Positions 13,855-16,201 of a DNA stretch of 16,201 nucleotides are shown piece by piece (position 1 is the first letter of the stretch; each line of letters opens with the position of its first letter). The stretch covers positions 1-16,201 of the forward strand of contig NZ_JBDPLH010000020.1 of the NCBI RefSeq assembly GCF_040187885.1, written 5' to 3'. This DNA comes from Roseateles_E cavernae. Its GTDB lineage: Bacteria > Pseudomonadota > Gammaproteobacteria > Burkholderiales > Burkholderiaceae_C. Under the pieces are notes generated by a model, which searched no databases, was not told where the DNA came from, and saw only the letters and a list, made by a program, of their open reading frames with translations. Position numbers and translations under genes: made by a program.

Positions 13855-14171
13855 TACGCAGCCTCCCCGGAGAAGTTGAGCTCTTGGCCCGCCTTCAGCG
13901 ACACATACGCCTTCTTGACGTGGTCGCGGCGACCGATGGAACGGCCGAAGCGCTTGACCTTGCCCTTGACGTTGACGACGTTCACAGCCTCAACCTCGAC
14001 CTTGAACATCAGTTCAACAGCGGCCTTGATCTCGGGCTTGGTGGCGTCACGCAGCACCTTGAACAACACTTGGTTGTGCTTCTCGGCAACCGCCGTGGCC
14101 TTCTCGGACACGATGGGAGCCAGCAGCACGGAGGCCAGACGGCCTTCGGAATACTTGGTGGGGGCGCTCAT
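13854..14171 (-). CDS. rplW: 50S ribosomal protein L23
   Basis: A 105-residue L23. It has LASVLLAPIVSEKATAVAEK near the start (12-31), VLFKVLRDATKPEIKAAVEL (36-55) and the basic loop KGKVKRFGRSIGRRDHVKKAYV. L23 is the exit-tunnel docking site for trigger factor and SRP. An open frame extends to 14267, but the ATG at 14171 overlaps the rplD stop by four bases (ATGA) and gives the family length, so it is the likely start. Confidence 0.97.
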   Translation of the reverse strand: MSAPTKYSEGRLASVLLAPIVSEKATAVAEKHNQVLFKVLRDATKPEIKAAVELMFKVEVEAVNVVNVKGKVKRFGRSIGRRDHVKKAYVSLKAGQELNFSGEAA

Positions 14172-14788
14172 GCCAGCATCTCCTTGAGTTGCTCCATCGC
14201 AGCCTTGGTCACCAACACCTTCTTGTAGTGAACCAGGGACAGCGGATCGGCGTAGCGCGGCTCGCAAACCAGCACGTTGTGCAGATTGCGCGAGGCCAGC
14301 AGCATGTTGTCGGAGACTTCGTTGGCGATCAGCATCACCGACTCCAGACCCATGGCCTTGAACTTGGCAGCCAGCAGCTTGGTCTTCGGGGCTTCGATAT
14401 CGATAGCCTCGACCACCGACAGGCGGCCTTCACGAGCCAGCTGCGAGAGGATGGCGGCCATACCGGCGCGGTACATCTTCTTGTTCAGCTTGTGCGTGAA
14501 GTTCTCGTCCGGCATGTTCGGGAAAATCCGACCACCCCCGCGCCACAGCGGCGAGGACGTCATACCGGCACGTGCGCGGCCGGTTCCCTTTTGACGGAAC
14601 GGCTTCTTGGTCGAGTGCTTGACCTGTTCACGATCCTTCTGGGCGCGGGTACCTTGGCGGGCATTAGCCTGGAAGGCCACGACCACCTGGTGCACCAGGG
14701 CTTCGTTGTAATCGCGAGCGAAGACGGTGTCAGGAGCATCCACCTTGGCGGTGGCCTGACCTTGCTCATTCAGGAGCTCGAGCTGCAT
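14168..14788 (-). CDS. rplD: 50S ribosomal protein L4
   Basis: A 206-residue L4. It has a globular domain and the long internal loop that reaches the exit tunnel (about 40-95: QGTRAQKDREQVKHSTKKPF, GTGRARAG, WRGGGRIFPN). In E. coli L4 regulates the S10 operon by transcription attenuation and translational repression. Here a structured leader upstream of rplC is a candidate target. Its ATG overlaps the rplC stop by one base (TGATG). The macrolide-relevant loop residues look intact. Confidence 0.98.
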   Translation of the reverse strand: MQLELLNEQGQATAKVDAPDTVFARDYNEALVHQVVVAFQANARQGTRAQKDREQVKHSTKKPFRQKGTGRARAGMTSSPLWRGGGRIFPNMPDENFTHKLNKKMYRAGMAAILSQLAREGRLSVVEAIDIEAPKTKLLAAKFKAMGLESVMLIANEVSDNMLLASRNLHNVLVCEPRYADPLSLVHYKKVLVTKAAMEQLKEMLA

Positions 14789-15459
14789 CAGTTGGCCCCT
14801 TTCTTGAGCTTGACCTTGACAGCAGGACGCACGACCACGTGGCCGTTTTTGGCGCCCGGCACAGCACCGCGGACCAGCAGCAGCTGACGAGCTTCGTCAA
14901 CGCGCACGATGTCCAGGTTCTGGGTGGTCACGGTTTCGTCGCCCATATGGCCCGACATCTTCTTGCCAGGGAACACGCGGCCCGGATCCTGCGCCATCGA
15001 GATGGAGCCAGGAACATTGTGCGAGCGGCTGTTACCGTGGGAAGCGCGTTGCGAACCGAAGTTGTGACGCTTGATCGTGCCCTCGAAGCCCTTACCGATG
15101 GACGTGCCTTGCACGTCAACGGTCTGACCGGCAGCGAACAGCGAGACCGGCACCTGGGCGCCTGCCTTGTATTCGGCAGCGACGGCGGCGTCGACACGGA
15201 ATTCCTTCAGGATACGACCGGCTTCAACGCCCGCTTTCGCGAGGTGACCGGCTTCCGGCTTGGTGACGCGCGAAGCTTTGCGCGTACCGAACGCCACTTG
15301 AATGGCGCTGTAGCCGTCGTTTTCTACGGTCTTGATCTGGGTCACGCGGTTGTTGGACACATCCAGCACCGTCACAGGGATGGCGTCGCCATCGTCCGTG
15401 AAGATGCGCATCATGCCCACCTTGCGGCCCAGCAATCCGAGACGATTGCTTAGACTCAT
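14788..15459 (-). CDS. rplC: 50S ribosomal protein L3
   Basis: A 223-residue L3. It starts MSLSNRLGLLGRKVGMMRIF, has NRVTQIKTVENDGYSAIQV, TKPEAGHLAKAGVEAGR, and the tunnel-facing loop NFGSQRASHGNSRSH ... GKKMSGHMG (133-173). Gln157 in MAQDPG is likely the equivalent of E. coli Gln150, which is methylated by PrmB. L3 is one of two assembly initiators of the large subunit. It has GGAG eight bases before the ATG. It is the first gene after a 281-bp gap containing a terminator, a promoter and leader hairpins, so it heads the S10 unit here rather than rpsJ. Confidence 0.98.
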   Translation of the reverse strand: MSLSNRLGLLGRKVGMMRIFTDDGDAIPVTVLDVSNNRVTQIKTVENDGYSAIQVAFGTRKASRVTKPEAGHLAKAGVEAGRILKEFRVDAAVAAEYKAGAQVPVSLFAAGQTVDVQGTSIGKGFEGTIKRHNFGSQRASHGNSRSHNVPGSISMAQDPGRVFPGKKMSGHMGDETVTTQNLDIVRVDEARQLLLVRGAVPGAKNGHVVVRPAVKVKLKKGAN

Positions 15460-15537
15460 GGTTATTTCTCCAGCCCTCTAAGGTTTCCCTCAAAGGCTAT
15501 TGCGAACACCCGACATCGATTGGCCGGGCTGACCAGT

Positions 15538-15574
15538 GCACCGCAAGCGCCCAATAAAGCAGCGTTTGCGATGC
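15538..15574 (-). promoter_or_regulatory. Long leader hairpin upstream of rplC
   Basis: Minus-strand RNA forms a 13-position stem (15562-15574 with 15538-15550) with an 11-nt loop (15551-15561). All pairs are Watson-Crick or G·U except one A·C mismatch (15565 with 15547). It lies within the predicted leader about 40 nt after the transcription start and about 80 nt before the rplC ATG. There is no U-run, so it is not a terminator. It is a candidate site for feedback control of the S10 unit. Confidence 0.6.
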
Positions 15575-15581
15575 GCCAAAC

Positions 15582-15605
15582 CCGCGCAGGCAAAAGCATG
15601 CGCGG
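15582..15605 (-). promoter_or_regulatory. First leader hairpin upstream of rplC
   Basis: CCGCGCA-TGCTTTTGCC-TGCGCGG is a perfect 7-bp stem (15599-15605 with 15582-15588) with a 10-nt loop, starting about 6 nt after the expected transcription start. It precedes the longer hairpin at 15538-15574, so the leader has two consecutive stems. Confidence 0.55.
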
Positions 15606-15617
15606 CAAAAGCTGGCG

Positions 15618-15647
15618 AGTATAGCGTGAACCCTAGGAAAGGCGCAA
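15618..15647 (-). promoter_or_regulatory. Sigma-70-type promoter upstream of rplC
   Basis: Minus-strand -10 TATACT (15618-15623, 5/6), preceded by GCGC-like sequence. The -35 candidate is TTGCGC (15642-15647, only the TTG part matches) at 18 bp spacing. The same GC-TATACT -10 block is seen at the tRNA promoter (392-397). A terminator (15670-15698) lies directly upstream, and the predicted leader to rplC is about 150 nt. The weak -35 lowers confidence. Confidence 0.65.
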
Positions 15648-15669
15648 GCGCTGTCATGCGCTCGTCAAG

Positions 15670-15698
15670 AAAAAGGGGCAACCTTACGGTCGCCCCTT
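15670..15698 (-). terminator. Rho-independent terminator after rpsJ
   Basis: On the minus strand an 11-bp stem with one G·U pair (15688-15698 with 15673-15683) is closed by a 4-nt GUAA loop and followed by U-rich sequence (five U, C, two U). It lies 42 bp after the rpsJ stop and just upstream of the rplC promoter. Confidence 0.9.
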
Positions 15699-15740
15699 CT
15701 TTGATCGCCGTTTGCTGGGATTCAGCAAACCGCGCCTTGC

Positions 15741-16052
15741 TTACTGCAGCTTGATTTCGACGTCGACGCCGGCGGGCAGGTCGAGCTTCATCAAGGCGTC
15801 GACCGTCTTGTCGGTCGGGTCGACGATGTCCATCAGGCGCTGGTGGGTGCGGATTTCAAACTGGTCGCGCGAGGTCTTGTTGACGTGCGGCGAACGCAGG
15901 ATGTCGAAACGCTCCATGCGCGTCGGCAGGGGCACGGGACCCTTGACGATGGCACCGGTACGCTTGGCGGTTTCCACGATTTCAAGCGCCGACTGGTCGA
16001 TCAGCTTGTAGTCGAAGGCCTTCAGGCGGATGCGGATCTTTTGCTTTTGCAT
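15741..16052 (-). CDS. rpsJ: 30S ribosomal protein S10
   Basis: A 103-residue S10, the family's exact length. It starts MQKQKIRIRLKAFDYKLIDQ, has the long loop region GPVPLPTRMERFDILRSPHV (38-57) and NKTSRDQFEIRTHQR. S10 binds 16S rRNA in the small-subunit head; in many bacteria it also pairs with NusB in transcription antitermination. An AAGGA lies before the ATG. It lies 88 bp after tuf and is separated from rplC by 281 bp with a terminator and a promoter, so it may belong mainly to the tuf transcript. Confidence 0.99.
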   Translation of the reverse strand: MQKQKIRIRLKAFDYKLIDQSALEIVETAKRTGAIVKGPVPLPTRMERFDILRSPHVNKTSRDQFEIRTHQRLMDIVDPTDKTVDALMKLDLPAGVDVEIKLQ

Positions 16053-16098
16053 GACTATTCCTTCAAAGAGCGTGTGGCCGAGGCCACGAGGTTTGTGA

Positions 16099-16125
16099 GG
16101 CCCGAACCCTCAACAGGTCCGGGCC
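16099..16125 (-). other. Hairpin between tuf and rpsJ
   Basis: Minus-strand GGCCCGGACC-UGUUGAG-GGUUCGGGCC gives a 10-bp stem with one G·U pair (16116-16125 with 16099-16108) and a 7-nt loop. There is no U-run behind it, so it probably does not terminate on its own. A smaller GTGGC/GCCAC hairpin (16074-16087) follows, just ahead of the rpsJ ribosome binding site. Confidence 0.5.
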
Positions 16126-16140
16126 GGTCACGCAAAAGAC

Positions 16141-16201
16141 TTAGGCGATGATGGTTGCCACGACGCCGGAGCCGACGGTACGACCGCCTTCACGGATGGC
16201 G
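16141..16201 (-). CDS. tuf: Elongation factor Tu, C-terminal end (partial)
   Basis: The last 19 codons and the stop (TAA) of EF-Tu are present. The end AIREGGRTVGSGVVATIIA matches the universal EF-Tu C-terminus (AIREGGRTVGAGVV). The remainder lies beyond the right edge. EF-Tu brings aminoacyl-tRNA to the ribosome. The str operon gene next to rpsJ is the expected context. The window cannot show whether a second tuf exists. Confidence 0.96.
   Translation of the reverse strand, partial: AIREGGRTVGSGVVATIIA

Overview
The window is a single block of the translation-apparatus superoperon (S10 – spc – alpha), read entirely on the minus strand, from the end of an EF-Tu gene at the right edge to initiator tRNA genes at the left edge. 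The proteins, the gene order, the infA–rpmJ position after secY, the high GC content and the L3 N-terminus point to a betaproteobacterium of the order Burkholderiales, probably near Comamonadaceae/Sphaerotilaceae. The family-level placement is inference from remembered protein similarity.

Layout in transcription order (right to left): tuf (3' end), rpsJ; a terminator and a new promoter; rplC, rplD, rplW, rplB, rpsS, rplV, rpsC, rplP, rpmC, rpsQ; a very strong terminator; a peroxiredoxin gene; a consensus-like sigma-70 promoter with a structured leader; rplN, rplX, rplE, rpsN, rpsH, rplF, rplR, rpsE, rpmD, rplO, secY, infA, rpmJ, rpsM, rpsK; a hairpin/terminator candidate; rpsD, rpoA, rplQ; a terminator; then a sigma-70 promoter driving tandem initiator tRNA-fMet genes. 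The tRNA genes lie in perfect 169-bp direct repeats (two whole copies plus one cut by the window edge).

Almost every base belongs to a tightly packed ribosomal protein gene, with several stop/start overlaps (rplC/rplD, rplD/rplW, rplW/rplB, rpmC/rpsQ) that suggest translational coupling. The informative parts are the few long gaps: rpsJ–rplC (281 bp), prx–rplN (280 bp), rpsK–rpsD (210 bp), rpoA upstream (156 bp), rpsQ–prx (114 bp) and rplQ upstream (104 bp). They hold terminators, promoters and stable hairpins that divide the cluster into transcription units differently from the E. coli arrangement. Examples are the S10 unit restarting at rplC and a peroxiredoxin gene placed between a terminator and the spc-type promoter.

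I see no mobile element, CRISPR array, phage gene or unknown multi-gene system here. The window is essentially a conserved housekeeping region; the unusual points are the tRNA repeat, the peroxiredoxin insertion and the regulatory architecture.
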